From contig NZ_RCZE01000004.1 of the NCBI RefSeq assembly GCF_006438915.1, positions 186,001-250,000 on the forward strand: a DNA stretch of 64,000 nt. Direction: 5' to 3'. Below, in pieces: positions 30,319 to 38,542 of the stretch. Numbering within the stretch: the stretch's first letter is position 1; each line of letters begins with the position of its first letter. The position numbers were made by a program, and so were the translations under genes. This DNA comes from Pseudomonas arsenicoxydans. GTDB lineage: Bacteria; Pseudomonadota; Gammaproteobacteria; Pseudomonadales; Pseudomonadaceae. The notes under the pieces were generated by a model. That model saw only the letters and a list, made by a program, of their open reading frames with translations. It was not told the origin of the DNA and did not search any database.

Positions 30319-30409
30319 TAATGCCGGAGGCGACGACCATTCGGCGCCTCGACGATTCGCAAGACTCCAGGGTTGCGGCATACTCGACGTCTCTGGAGAT
30401 CCATCAAGC

Positions 30410-30904
30410 ATGCCCGAGCAACTCAATACCCGCGTCGAAGACTGTTACCTACTCGCCGAATCCTTTTTCAAACGAACTTTCAAACGCCCCGTGGTGAGCC
30501 TCAAGCTGCGCGGTCAAAAAGCCGGTGTCGCGCATTTGCACGAGAACCTGCTGCGCTTCAATCCGCAGTTGTACCGGGAAAACACCGAAGACTTCCTCAA
30601 GCAAACCGTGGCCCACGAGGTCGCGCACCTGATCGCGCATCAGCTGTTTGGCGACCGCATCCAGCCACACGGTGAAGAGTGGCAGCTGATCATGCGCGGC
30701 GTGTACGAACTGCCGCCCAATCGCTGCCACACCTACGACGTCAAACGCCGCAGCGTGACGCGCTATATCTACAAATGCCCGTGTGCCGACAGTGATTTTC
30801 CGTTTTCAGCGCAGCGTCATGGCCTGGTGCGCCAAGGGCGGCGGTATTTGTGTCGGCGATGCCGGAGCACGTTGGTGTTTAGCGGGGAGATGCGGGTCGA
30901 GTAA
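30410..30904 (+). CDS. SprT-family zinc metalloprotein
   Basis: 164 residues of the SprT-like family. The zinc-protease helix is TVAHEVAHLIAHQ, with a third His in PHGEEWQ. The C-terminal zinc ribbon has CPC and CRRC pairs. Eukaryotic relatives (Spartan) cut DNA-protein crosslinks; the bacterial role is not established. The start at 30410 (MPEQLNTRVEDCY) matches the domain start. Confidence 0.9.
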   Translation: MPEQLNTRVEDCYLLAESFFKRTFKRPVVSLKLRGQKAGVAHLHENLLRFNPQLYRENTEDFLKQTVAHEVAHLIAHQLFGDRIQPHGEEWQLIMRGVYELPPNRCHTYDVKRRSVTRYIYKCPCADSDFPFSAQRHGLVRQGRRYLCRRCRSTLVFSGEMRVE

Positions 30905-30928
30905 CCGGATTTTGTGGTGAATGTGCCG

Positions 30929-31020
30929 GCCCCTTCGCGAGCAAGCCCGCTCCCACATTTAAGCGCATTCGCCAGAAACAACTCGGTCGAATGTGGGAGC
31001 GGGCTTGCTCGCGAAGAGGC
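30929..31020. repeat. REP doublet (inverted pair)
   Basis: CTTCGCGAGCAAGCCCGCTC and its complement, between the converging sprT and CoA-transferase genes. The spacer contains ACTCGGTCGA, shared with the 35.1-kb copy. Confidence 0.9.
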
Positions 31021-31031
31021 CCTAAAAGTCG

Positions 31032-32213
31032 CTACACAACCACCTTGGCACACCGCAATGCTTCGATCCGCTGCGCACTAAACCCCAACTCCCCCAACAC
31101 CTGATCCGTATGCTGCCCCAGCGCCGCACCGATATGCCGTGGCTCAGGCAAGCCATCCGAAAACTTCAACGGACACGCCATCTGTGCCTGAGTCGTCCCA
31201 TCCCCACGCGGCACTTCAGTCACCAACTCCCGCGCCTTCAACTGCGGATGCGCAATCGCCTCGCCCAGATTCAACACCGGCTCGACACACGCATCCAGTT
31301 CTGCAAACAAGCCGCACAACTCGCCAAAGTCATGTTTCTCGAACTCAGTCTTCAGCGCGTCCTTGAGCTTTTTCTGGTCCGCAGGTTTTGGCGACAAGCC
31401 CAAGGGCGACAACTCCTCCAGCCCCAACGCCGTACACAGTGGCTTCATGAACGCCGGCTCCAGGCTGCCCACCGACAACCAGCGCCCGTCCCGCGAGCGG
31501 TAATAGTCATAAAAGCTGCCACCATTGAGCATCTGGTCTTCCCTGCCCGACTCCACGCCGCAGGCCAGGTACCCGGCGCCGGCCATGGCGTTCAGGCTGA
31601 ACGCGCAATCGGTCATGCTCACGTCCAGGTGCTGGCCCTGCCCGGTTTGCTGCCGGGCGATTACCGCCGCAAGCAGGCCGATGACCCCGTGCAGCGAGCC
31701 CCCGGCAACATCCGCCACCTGCATGCCCAATGGCAGCGGCCCGCTGTCGGCGCGACCGGTATAGCTGGCCAGTCCCGCCAGCGCCAGGTAGTTGATGTCG
31801 TGGCCGGCGCGGTCTTTGTAGGGGCCGGTCTGGCCGTAACCGGTGATCGATACGTAGATCAGCTTCGGATTGATCGCCTTCAAGGCTTCGTACCCCAGCC
31901 CAAGGCGTTCCATCACGCCGGGGCGGAACTGTTCGAGCACGATGTCGTAGTCCGCCAGCAACTGCTTGATCACCTCCAGCGCCTCGGGCTGCTTGAGGTC
32001 GAGCGCCAGGCTGCGCTTGTTGCGATTGAGGTAGGCGTGACTGGCGGAAACACCCTGATCATGCGGTGGCAGCACCCGCAGCAAGTCCATGCGCGTGGGT
32101 GATTCGATGCGCAGTACCTCGGCCCCCATGTCCGCCAGCAACAACGAGGCAAACGGCCCCGGCAGAAGCGTCGAAAAATCCAGTACCTTGAGTGATGCCA
32201 GTGGCCCGAGCAT
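31032..32213 (-). CDS. CaiB/BaiF (family III) CoA-transferase
   Basis: 393-residue CoA-transferase, moving CoA between carboxylic acids; substrate not deducible. The family motifs are LDFSTLLPGPFASLLLADMG at the N-terminus, SITGYGQTGPYKDRAGHD, and the catalytic Asp in DVSMTDCAFSLNAM. The ATG at 32213 (MLGPLASLKVLD) is the domain start. It stands alone, bounded by a REP doublet and the dctA terminator. Confidence 0.92.
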   Translation of the reverse strand: MLGPLASLKVLDFSTLLPGPFASLLLADMGAEVLRIESPTRMDLLRVLPPHDQGVSASHAYLNRNKRSLALDLKQPEALEVIKQLLADYDIVLEQFRPGVMERLGLGYEALKAINPKLIYVSITGYGQTGPYKDRAGHDINYLALAGLASYTGRADSGPLPLGMQVADVAGGSLHGVIGLLAAVIARQQTGQGQHLDVSMTDCAFSLNAMAGAGYLACGVESGREDQMLNGGSFYDYYRSRDGRWLSVGSLEPAFMKPLCTALGLEELSPLGLSPKPADQKKLKDALKTEFEKHDFGELCGLFAELDACVEPVLNLGEAIAHPQLKARELVTEVPRGDGTTQAQMACPLKFSDGLPEPRHIGAALGQHTDQVLGELGFSAQRIEALRCAKVVV

Positions 32214-32318
32214 GAATGATCTCCGTGAACGATGCCTCCAGCCTAGGCAGCCATTGGCATTGCAGCAATCACCCGAAGTGTCAGCAAAGGTGACCGTTAC
32301 GCTCAAATCCCGGACAAG

Positions 32319-32345
32319 AAAAAACCCGCCGAAGCGGGTTTTTCA
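32319..32345 (-). terminator. rho-independent terminator of dctA
   Basis: On the minus strand AACCCGC-TTCG-GCGGGTT followed by TTTT. It begins 12 bp after the dctA stop. Confidence 0.9.
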
Positions 32346-32357
32346 CTACAACACGTC

Positions 32358-33692
32358 TTACTTGACGTTGCTTGGGGTTGGGCCTTCGGCCACGCCCAGG
32401 TCGTCTTCTACGCGTTCGTCGGAGATGCCACGCCCGCCAGAAGCCAGTTCAGCGTGCATCACGTCAACGTCCAGTTCCTTGACCCACTTGGCCACGACCA
32501 GGGTGGCAACGGCGTTACCCACCAGGTTGGTCAGGGCGCGGGCTTCAGACATGAAGCGGTCGATACCGAGGATCAGCGCCAGGCCGGCAACCGGCAGGTG
32601 GCCGACAGCCGACAAGGTAGCGGCCAACACGATGAAACCACTACCGGTCACGCCAGCAGCGCCTTTGGAGGACAGCAGCAACACCACCAACAGCGTGATC
32701 TGGTGAGTGATGTCCATGTGGGTGTCGGTCGCCTGAGCGATGAACACGGCCGCCATGGTCAGGTAGATCGCGGTGCCGTCGAGGTTGAACGAGTAACCGG
32801 TCGGGATCACCAGACCCACAACGGATTTTTGCGCGCCCAGACGCTCCATCTTGATCAGCATGCGTGGCAGTACCGATTCCGAGGAGGACGTACCCAGCAC
32901 AATCAGCAGTTCTTCACGGATGTAGCGAATCACTTTCAGCACGCTGAAGCCGTGAGCGCGAGCAATGCCGCCCAGAACGACCAGCACGAACACGACGCAC
33001 GTGATGTAGAAGCAGGCCATCAGTTGACCCAGTTGCACCAGCGAGCCGACACCGTAGGCACCAATGGTGAACGCCATGGCGCCGAAGGCACCGATAGGCG
33101 CGAGCTTCATGATCATGTTGATGATGTTGAACATCACGTGAGCGAAGCGATCGATGAAGTCCAGGATCGGACGGCCATAAGCGCCCAGGCGATGCAGGGC
33201 GAAACCGAAGATCACCGAGAACATCAGCACTTGCAGGATATCGCCGGTGGCGAACGCGCCGAAGATGGTGTTCGGGATCACGTTCAGCAGGAAGCCAACC
33301 ACGCTTTGATCAGCGCCGGCCGCCACGTATTGAGCGACTTTGGAGGCATCCAGCGTGGTCACGTCGATGTGCATGCCGGCACCCGGCTGGACAATGTTGA
33401 CCACCACCAGACCGACCAGCAATGCGATGGTCGAAACGATTTCGAAGTACAGCAGCGCGTAACCGCCGGTCTTGCCGACCGATTTCATGTCCTGCATGCC
33501 GGCGATACCGCTGACCACGGTACAGAAGATGATCGGGGCGATGATCATTTTGATCAGCTTGATGAACCCGTCACCCAGCGGCTTGAGGGCCACACCAGTC
33601 TGCGGATAAAAGTGACCGATCAAAACGCCGATAACGATGGCAACGATCACCTGGAAATACAGGGATTTGTACAGTGGCTGACGAGTCGTCAT
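32358..33692 (-). CDS. dctA: C4-dicarboxylate:cation symporter DctA
   Basis: Inner-membrane transporter for succinate, fumarate and malate (DAACS family). 444 residues with about eight membrane segments and the Ser-rich hairpin loop [13 protein letters not shown], then [14 protein letters not shown], the substrate/Na+ site. The start at 33692 ([14 protein letters not shown]) fits homologs. It is expressed from a recognisable sigma-54 element ~130 bp upstream, with two palindromes farther out, which fits DctB/DctD-type control; no dctBD genes are in the window. Confidence 0.96.
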   Translation of the reverse strand: MTTRQPLYKSLYFQVIVAIVIGVLIGHFYPQTGVALKPLGDGFIKLIKMIIAPIIFCTVVSGIAGMQDMKSVGKTGGYALLYFEIVSTIALLVGLVVVNIVQPGAGMHIDVTTLDASKVAQYVAAGADQSVVGFLLNVIPNTIFGAFATGDILQVLMFSVIFGFALHRLGAYGRPILDFIDRFAHVMFNIINMIMKLAPIGAFGAMAFTIGAYGVGSLVQLGQLMACFYITCVVFVLVVLGGIARAHGFSVLKVIRYIREELLIVLGTSSSESVLPRMLIKMERLGAQKSVVGLVIPTGYSFNLDGTAIYLTMAAVFIAQATDTHMDITHQITLLVVLLLSSKGAAGVTGSGFIVLAATLSAVGHLPVAGLALILGIDRFMSEARALTNLVGNAVATLVVAKWVKELDVDVMHAELASGGRGISDERVEDDLGVAEGPTPSNVK

Positions 33693-33823
33693 TGCAAAGT
33701 TCCTCAAGAGTGCCCGGTGACAACATCCATCTGTTGTCCATGACACCTGAATTGCGAACCCTCCTGCTTCTGGAGGGATTTGTTTTTCGAGCCGCGCGAC
33801 GGCAGGCATCTGCTCGTTGTATC

Positions 33824-33838
33824 GCAAGGCCCGTGCCA
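33824..33838 (-). promoter_or_regulatory. sigma-54 promoter of dctA
   Basis: Minus-strand TGGCACGGGCCTTGC: perfect TGGCAC-N5-TTGC with GG and GC at -24/-12. Transcription would begin near 33812, leaving a ~120-nt leader before the dctA ATG. The 339-bp divergent gap 33693-34031 is explained by this promoter, the two palindromes and the AraC-gene leader. Confidence 0.85.
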
Positions 33839-33917
33839 CCTTCGCCAAAATGCCAGCAAGCCTTTTGACATCAAGGGTTACAGGTTTTTCTTCGTCACTG
33901 AACGGTGGCACCGATGT

Positions 33918-33972
33918 GGCGGATTTCCGCCCATCCACCAAACCTCGTCCCGCAATTTGGCGGATATCCGCC
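33918..33972. promoter_or_regulatory. twin palindromes, candidate activator sites of dctA
   Basis: GGCGGATTTCCGCC (33918-33931) and GGCGGATATCCGCC (33959-33972; perfect palindrome). The centres are 41 bp apart, about four helical turns, so both lie on one face of the DNA. They are ~90-140 bp upstream of the sigma-54 element, the usual place for an NtrC-class activator such as DctD or MifR. Confidence 0.65.
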
Positions 33973-34031
33973 TTGTTCGTCACCGGTCAGCGCGGCTACC
34001 ATCCGTCGTTCAATGGACGGACCTGCCTTCT

Positions 34032-35030
34032 ATGCGCGAACGCACCATCGCCAGTCATTTCGCCCGTGCCGTCCTCGGTGGCGCACGCCGGCTGGGTTAT
34101 GACTATTCAGACCTGTTGCAGCAACTGGGCATCAGCCCCGAGCTGCTGGACGAACCGCGTGCGCGTATTGCACCTGAGCAGTTCACCCGTTTGATCCAGG
34201 GTCTGTGGCTGGCACTGGATGACGAATACCTCGGGTTCGGGCCGGTCCCGAGTAAAACCGGCAGCTTCGCCATGATGTGCCACGCAGTGATCCACTGCCG
34301 CAATCTGGAAAAAGCACTGCATCGCGGCTTATTGTTTTATAGCTTATTCCCCGAGGGTCCGCGTCTGACCCTGAGCCGCGAAGGCGAAATGATCCGCTTG
34401 AGCCTGGATGATTCGAAGTTCCAGGACCCGGACCATTTCCTCACCGAAAGCCAGTTGATGGTCTGGCATCGGCTCGGCAGTTGGCTGATCGGCCAGCGCA
34501 TACGCCTGGAGCAGGCGACGTTCAGTTATCCCAGACCCGAACACGGCGCCGAGTACGACTTGCTGTTCCCCTGCCCGATGGTGTTTTCCTCAGCCCAGAG
34601 CAGCCTGCTGTTTCACAGTCGCTACCTGAACATGCCGCTGTTGCAGGACGAACGCACCCTCAAGCATTTCCTCGAACACTCCCCCGCCGACCTGCTGTCG
34701 CGCCCGGATGATGGCGACAGCCTGAGCAGCCAACTGCGCCGCTTGCTCAGCCGTGACAGCGCACGCTGGCCGGACCTGGAAGCGGTGGCCGCGCACATGC
34801 ACATCAGCCCGCAGACCTTGCGTCGGCATTTGCGCGAGGAAGGCTCGAGTTTTCAGGAATTGAAGGATCAGCTAAGGCGCGATATCGCGATTTATCACCT
34901 GGGGCGGGCGGATTTGTCGTTGCAGCAGATTGCTGAACAGCTGGGGTTTTCCGAGCCTTCGGCGTTTCATCGGGCGTTCAAGAAATGGACCGGGGTGACG
35001 CCTGGGGCTTATCGCGCACAGGAGAATTGA
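34032..35030 (+). CDS. AraC-family transcriptional regulator
   Basis: 332 residues: N-terminal arabinose-binding-like AraC domain (PF12625 type, ~20-200) and C-terminal HTH (~230-330, ISPQTLRRHLREEGSSFQELKD and LGFSEPSAFHRAFKKWTGVTPG). It resembles OruR/ArgR-like and lipid-metabolism AraC regulators, but the ligand is unknown. The ATG at 34032 is the first with homology. Divergent from dctA; whether it controls dctA is open. Confidence 0.9.
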   Translation: MRERTIASHFARAVLGGARRLGYDYSDLLQQLGISPELLDEPRARIAPEQFTRLIQGLWLALDDEYLGFGPVPSKTGSFAMMCHAVIHCRNLEKALHRGLLFYSLFPEGPRLTLSREGEMIRLSLDDSKFQDPDHFLTESQLMVWHRLGSWLIGQRIRLEQATFSYPRPEHGAEYDLLFPCPMVFSSAQSSLLFHSRYLNMPLLQDERTLKHFLEHSPADLLSRPDDGDSLSSQLRRLLSRDSARWPDLEAVAAHMHISPQTLRRHLREEGSSFQELKDQLRRDIAIYHLGRADLSLQQIAEQLGFSEPSAFHRAFKKWTGVTPGAYRAQEN

Positions 35031-35050
35031 TTTTTGCGTTGACGCGGCTG

Positions 35051-35140
35051 ACCCCTTCGCGAGCAAGCCCGCTCCCACATTTAATCGCATTCCCACTGAA
35101 GGAACTCGGTCGAATGTGGGAGCAGGCTTGCCCGCGAAGA
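35051..35140. repeat. REP doublet (inverted pair)
   Basis: CTTCGCGAGCAAGCCCGCTC and an inverted copy with two changes (GCAGGCTTGCCCGCG), between the AraC gene and the DUF6124 gene. Confidence 0.9.
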
Positions 35141-35172
35141 ACGATGACGCGGTCTACCTGACTCAATAACTG

Positions 35173-35535
35173 CTACGGCGGATCAAGCCTGTCCAGCATC
35201 CGGTTCACCGCCAGTTCTCCCAGCATCACCACCTGCGCAATCCCCAGCACCGTGTTGCGCTGTGTCCCCTCCACCTGCCCCGCAAACTCACTGAGCATCA
35301 CACTCGCCGACGCCATGGTTTCACAGGCGCTGACCAGCAGGGTTTCATCATTGGTGTCGGGCCCGACGAAGTAGATCGTGCTGGGTTTACGCGGGGCGTC
35401 TTTGGGAATGACCGGTTTGAGGTAGTAATCGAGGGCGCGGTCGGCGGCTTTGTTGAGTTTTTTGGACTCGGGGGTTTCGTAGGGGGAGACGTCGTCGGTG
35501 TCGGTTTCCGGCGGGTTGGGCGTGATCTTGAACAT
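35173..35535 (-). CDS. DUF6124 family protein
   Basis: 120 residues, DUF6124 family, found mainly in Pseudomonas and often in several copies per genome; function unknown. An acidic N-terminus (PPETDTDDVSPYETPE) is followed by a helical region with TLLVSACETMASASVMLSE and a C-terminal helix (VVMLGELAVNRML). No signal or membrane segment. The ribosome-binding site AGGAGC (35541-35546) is five bases upstream of the ATG but sits in a hairpin, and a long structured leader precedes it. Confidence 0.85.
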   Translation of the reverse strand: MFKITPNPPETDTDDVSPYETPESKKLNKAADRALDYYLKPVIPKDAPRKPSTIYFVGPDTNDETLLVSACETMASASVMLSEFAGQVEGTQRNTVLGIAQVVMLGELAVNRMLDRLDPP

Positions 35536-35540
35536 TTGAA

Positions 35541-35740
35541 GCTCCTAGAGTTATGGAGCCGCTACTCATCGCTGCTAAACGAAAAACGGGTGGCGGCTAT
35601 GCGCGGGTTAGCAGACCAGGACTCTAGAACCCGGCGCACCGAAGTGCCCCACGCAAAGCCGCCATAAAATCGACGACTGACGTTGTACGTCTAGAGATGA
35701 CCCAGGCTGCTAAACCCGACCGCTGATTGGTCAGCGACGG
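35541..35740 (-). promoter_or_regulatory. structured 5' leader RNA of the DUF6124 gene
   Basis: On the minus strand the leader folds into nested helices. P1 is GGGTTTAGCAG (35707-35717) with CTGCTAACCC (35605-35614). P2 is CTCTAGA (35690-35696) with TCTAGAG (35622-35628). Inside P2 are GACGT-ACA-ACGTC (35679-35691, whose first base overlaps P2's end) and a UUCG-capped GCAC/GTGC (35636-35647). Upstream is CGCTGA-CCAA-TCAGCG (35721-35736). A third copy, TTAGCAG (35572-35578), competes with P1 for CTGCTAA, and AGCCGC/GCGGCT (35593-35598/35557-35562) interleaves with it as a pseudoknot would. Last, GCTCC (35555-35559) pairs with the ribosome-binding site GGAGC (35541-35545). Confidence 0.6.
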
Positions 35741-35900
35741 GATAACGATAGGACCCAAGCCTTAGACGCACAAGCCGGCGGATTCTGGCGTAGTCGTAGG
35801 CAACGGCGCAAGGATGTGTAGCCTGAGAGAGTGTCTGGAGGTGTCTTTTAAACAGCTCTGTTTATTGTTCACACTGTGGGCTTTGTGGTGGATGGGCTGG
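35741..35900. other. gene-free stretch upstream of the DUF6124 leader
   Basis: The remainder of the 482-bp gap 35536-36017 not taken by the leader or the REP doublet. It must hold the leader's promoter (minus strand), but I cannot pick a convincing -10/-35 pair. No open frame looks like a gene. Confidence 0.4.
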
Positions 35901-35990
35901 CCCCTTCGCGAGCAAGCCCGCTCCCACATTTAATCGCGTTCCCCCGAACGAACCCGGTCGAATGTGGGAGCTGGCTTGCTCGCGAAGGGG
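35901..35990. repeat. REP doublet (inverted pair)
   Basis: CCTTCGCGAGCAAGCCCGCT and an inverted copy (GGGAGCTGGCTTGCTCGCG), just downstream of phoQ. Confidence 0.9.
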
Positions 35991-36017
35991 TCCGAAAGAA
36001 CACAGCCAACCTTTGGG

Positions 36018-37364
36018 TCAAACCACCGGAAAATGAATCCGAAACGCCGCCCCGCCCATCGGCGAATCCCCCAGCGTCAACTTCGCGCTGTAGCTCTCGA
36101 TAATGTCCTTGACCACCGCTAACCCAATCCCCTGCCCCGGATGCTGGCGATCCAGCCGCTCCCCCCGTTCAAGAATCCGCGCCCGCTGATCCGCCGGCAC
36201 ACCCGGCCCGTCGTCTTCCACACACAACTCCACCCCGCTCAGGGTTTCACGCACACTGATGCGCACTTCACCCAGGCACAGCCGATAGGCGTTTTCCAGC
36301 AGGTTGCCCATCATTTCCAGTAAGGCGCCCTGCTCGATCGGCACGTAACACGGCTGCGGCAGATCGAAAGCGACGCGTACGCGTTTGTCGCGGTAGACCT
36401 TGTCCAGCGTGTCGCACAGGCTTTTCAGCACCGGTTGCAAACGCACTTGGTGACGCACCAGGCCGCTTTTACGCAGGCTGGCGCGTTGCAGTTGATAGCT
36501 GATTTGTTGGCTCATGCGTTCGATCTGGGTTTGCAGCACCCAGGCCTGATCACGGTTTTCCGGGCGCTGGGCCATGTCTTCGCTGACGCCTTGCAGCACG
36601 GTCAGCGGGGTTTTCAGGCTGTGGGCGAGGTCGTCGAGAGAGTCGCGGTAACGGCTGCGCTGTTCGCGTTCGCTGTGCAGCAAGCGGTTGAGGGAACCGG
36701 TCAGGCGCAGCAGTTCGCGCGGGTGTTGTTCGCTGAGGCTTTCGAGGGTGCCGCTTTCGATTTCGTCGAGTTCCTGACTAAGCCGACGCAAGGCTTGCAA
36801 GCCCCAGGTCAGGCCGATCCATAGCAACGACAGCAACACCAGCAAGGCTGCGCCGAAACCTAGGTAGAGGTTTTCGCGCAGGCCTTCGAGGGTGTTTTCG
36901 TACTCGCGCACCGGTTGCAGCGTGACGATGCTGAACGCCGCGCTTTTGCCGCCGAGCAGCTTGACCTCAACGTCATAGACGAAGAATTCCTGCCCATTGG
37001 CCTCGCGAATGCGTGCGAACTCATTGCCGCGGCCGTCGTAACGCGGCTTGTAGTTGATCAGCTCTTGCCCGGTGGCTTTCGACCGCCAGACCAGGTGACC
37101 TTCACGGTCGAAGATATAGCCGAGCAAACGGCTGTCGGTCAGGTTGAAGCGTTCATCGGGCAATTGCACCGGCATTTGCAGGGAGTTGTTTTCCACCCGT
37201 GCGGCGGAGATCAGCGTAGTGACGTCCGAAGCCAGGCGTTGCTCGATCGAATCCTGTAACGCGAGGCTGAACGCGCCCTGCATCGCCGGCAGTAACGCCA
37301 ACATGAACAACACCGCCAACAGCGTGGCGGCAAGCATCAAGCGGACACGAAGGGAACGAATCAA
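36018..37364 (-). CDS. phoQ: sensor histidine kinase PhoQ
   Basis: 448-residue inner-membrane kinase responding to low Mg2+ and cationic peptides. TM1 (~8-30), periplasmic sensor (~31-165), TM2 (~168-190), HAMP, an H-box with the PhoQ-type DLAHSLKTPLTVL (His248; Ser-Leu-Lys instead of Glu-Leu-Arg), and HATPase_c (NLLENAYRLC, DDGPGVP, GQGIGLAVVKDI). The start overlaps the phoP stop by four bases (ATGA). Confidence 0.92.
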   Translation of the reverse strand: MIRSLRVRLMLAATLLAVLFMLALLPAMQGAFSLALQDSIEQRLASDVTTLISAARVENNSLQMPVQLPDERFNLTDSRLLGYIFDREGHLVWRSKATGQELINYKPRYDGRGNEFARIREANGQEFFVYDVEVKLLGGKSAAFSIVTLQPVREYENTLEGLRENLYLGFGAALLVLLSLLWIGLTWGLQALRRLSQELDEIESGTLESLSEQHPRELLRLTGSLNRLLHSEREQRSRYRDSLDDLAHSLKTPLTVLQGVSEDMAQRPENRDQAWVLQTQIERMSQQISYQLQRASLRKSGLVRHQVRLQPVLKSLCDTLDKVYRDKRVRVAFDLPQPCYVPIEQGALLEMMGNLLENAYRLCLGEVRISVRETLSGVELCVEDDGPGVPADQRARILERGERLDRQHPGQGIGLAVVKDIIESYSAKLTLGDSPMGGAAFRIHFPVV

Positions 37365-38038
37365 GTGCAGCGCTCATTGAACAGGTAGCCGAGGCCGCGC
37401 ACGGTGTCGATCGGCTTGAACCCGCCCGGACCCTCGAGTTTGCGGCGCAGACGGCCGACCAGCACTTCGATGACGTTCGGATCGCGCTCGTCGTCATCGG
37501 GGTAGAGCTGTTCCATCAAGCGGTCCTTGGCCACCACTTGCTGATGATGACGCATGAGGTATTCGAGGATCCGGTATTCATACGCGGTCAGCGCCAACGG
37601 TTGTTCATCGAGGGAGGCTTGCTTGCGATTGAGGTCCAGCAGCAGCGGCCCGGCGACGATGGTCGACTGGGTGAAACCGCTGGAACGGCGCAGCAAGGCA
37701 TTCAGGCGCGCGTCAAGTTCTTCGAACTGGAACGGCTTGACCACGTAATCATCGGCGCCGGCGGCGAGGCCCTCGACCTTGTCCTGCCAGTTGCCGCGCG
37801 CGGTGAGGATCAGGATCGGAAAGGTCTTGCCCTGCGTGCGCAGTTGACGGATCAGGTCGAGCCCGCCCATGCCCGGCAGGCCGAGGTCGATCACCGCCAG
37901 GTCAAAGTTGAACTGTCCGGTCTGATACAGCGCCTCTTCGGCATTGGCCACGGATTCAACCACGTGGCCACTTTCGGTGAGGCGGGTTTGCAGGTGATGG
38001 CGCAACAGCGCTTCATCTTCGACGACCAGCAGTTTCAT
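37361..38038 (-). CDS. phoP: response regulator PhoP
   Basis: OmpR-family regulator, 225 residues: receiver with Asp51 (AVIDLGLPGMGG) and Lys in DDYVVKPFQ; winged helix with DPNVIEVLVGRLRRKL and VRGLGYLFNER. The ATG at 38038 (MKLLVVEDEALL) is the domain start. It lies 54 bp downstream of the 101-residue secreted-protein gene; four PhoP half-sites precede that gene, so the operon is probably autoregulated. Confidence 0.93.
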   Translation of the reverse strand: MKLLVVEDEALLRHHLQTRLTESGHVVESVANAEEALYQTGQFNFDLAVIDLGLPGMGGLDLIRQLRTQGKTFPILILTARGNWQDKVEGLAAGADDYVVKPFQFEELDARLNALLRRSSGFTQSTIVAGPLLLDLNRKQASLDEQPLALTAYEYRILEYLMRHHQQVVAKDRLMEQLYPDDDERDPNVIEVLVGRLRRKLEGPGGFKPIDTVRGLGYLFNERCT

Positions 38039-38092
38039 AACGCTCTCCCGGGCAAAACGACATCTCCAATGGCACAACGGCGCATCCAACGG

Positions 38093-38398
38093 TCAGGACA
38101 GATCATAGCGGCCCATCAAATCTTGCTGACTGAGTTTAATGCCATTGTGCGAGACCGACACGTTGGCGTAACCGGCGCAGTAATCGGCCGGGGTTGCGGG
38201 TTGGCCCAAATGCGCGCTCCAGGCACTTTCATGACCCACGGTGCTGACCGTGCTGAAGCTGTTCAGTGTGAGGGATCTTTTGACTTTCTCGTTGGTCTTC
38301 CCAAGAGCAAGGCTGGCGATGATGTCATCAGAGGCAAGCGCAGCGGTGCTGGCGCTCAGGACAGTGAAAGCCAGAATCAGGTTTTTAAAGCCAGTCAT
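38093..38398 (-). CDS. small secreted protein preceding phoP
   Basis: 101 residues with a clear signal peptide (FKNLILAFTVLSASTAALAS, cleavage near ALA-SDD). The mature part is ~79 residues with one Cys and no family I recognise. It occupies the position that oprH holds in the oprH-phoP-phoQ operon of P. aeruginosa but is too short and too polar to be the OprH barrel. PhoP-type half-sites lie immediately upstream, so it is expected to be induced by low Mg2+. Confidence 0.75.
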   Translation of the reverse strand: MTGFKNLILAFTVLSASTAALASDDIIASLALGKTNEKVKRSLTLNSFSTVSTVGHESAWSAHLGQPATPADYCAGYANVSVSHNGIKLSQQDLMGRYDLS

Positions 38399-38439
38399 TA
38401 GGGAGTTTCCTCATGCGCAGGTGCTTTGGGTACGGAGCC

Positions 38440-38495
38440 ACCTTACTCACCTGCCCCTGAACTGCCCCTGAACGCAGTCTGAACCTGAGCTGAAC
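38440..38495 (-). promoter_or_regulatory. four tandem PhoP half-sites and -10 element
   Basis: On the minus strand GTTCAG occurs four times, at 38490-38495, 38479-38484, 38468-38473 and 38457-38462, each exactly 11 bp apart (hexamer plus five-base spacer). Eleven bases after the last copy is a -10-like TAAGGT (38440-38445). This is the architecture of PhoP boxes that replace the -35. The last copy is ~60 bp before the secreted-protein ATG and the first ~48 bp before the divergent hydrolase gene. Confidence 0.75.
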
Positions 38496-38542
38496 CAGAT
38501 CGACCTGGCTATTCTGATGACTCAATTGCAGGAGATCCGACC

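Noticed and set aside
33866..33881. IHF site between the dctA promoter and the palindromes (CATCAAGGGTTAC)
   Set aside because: Two mismatches to WATCAANNNNTTR; not enough to call, though IHF would be expected there.
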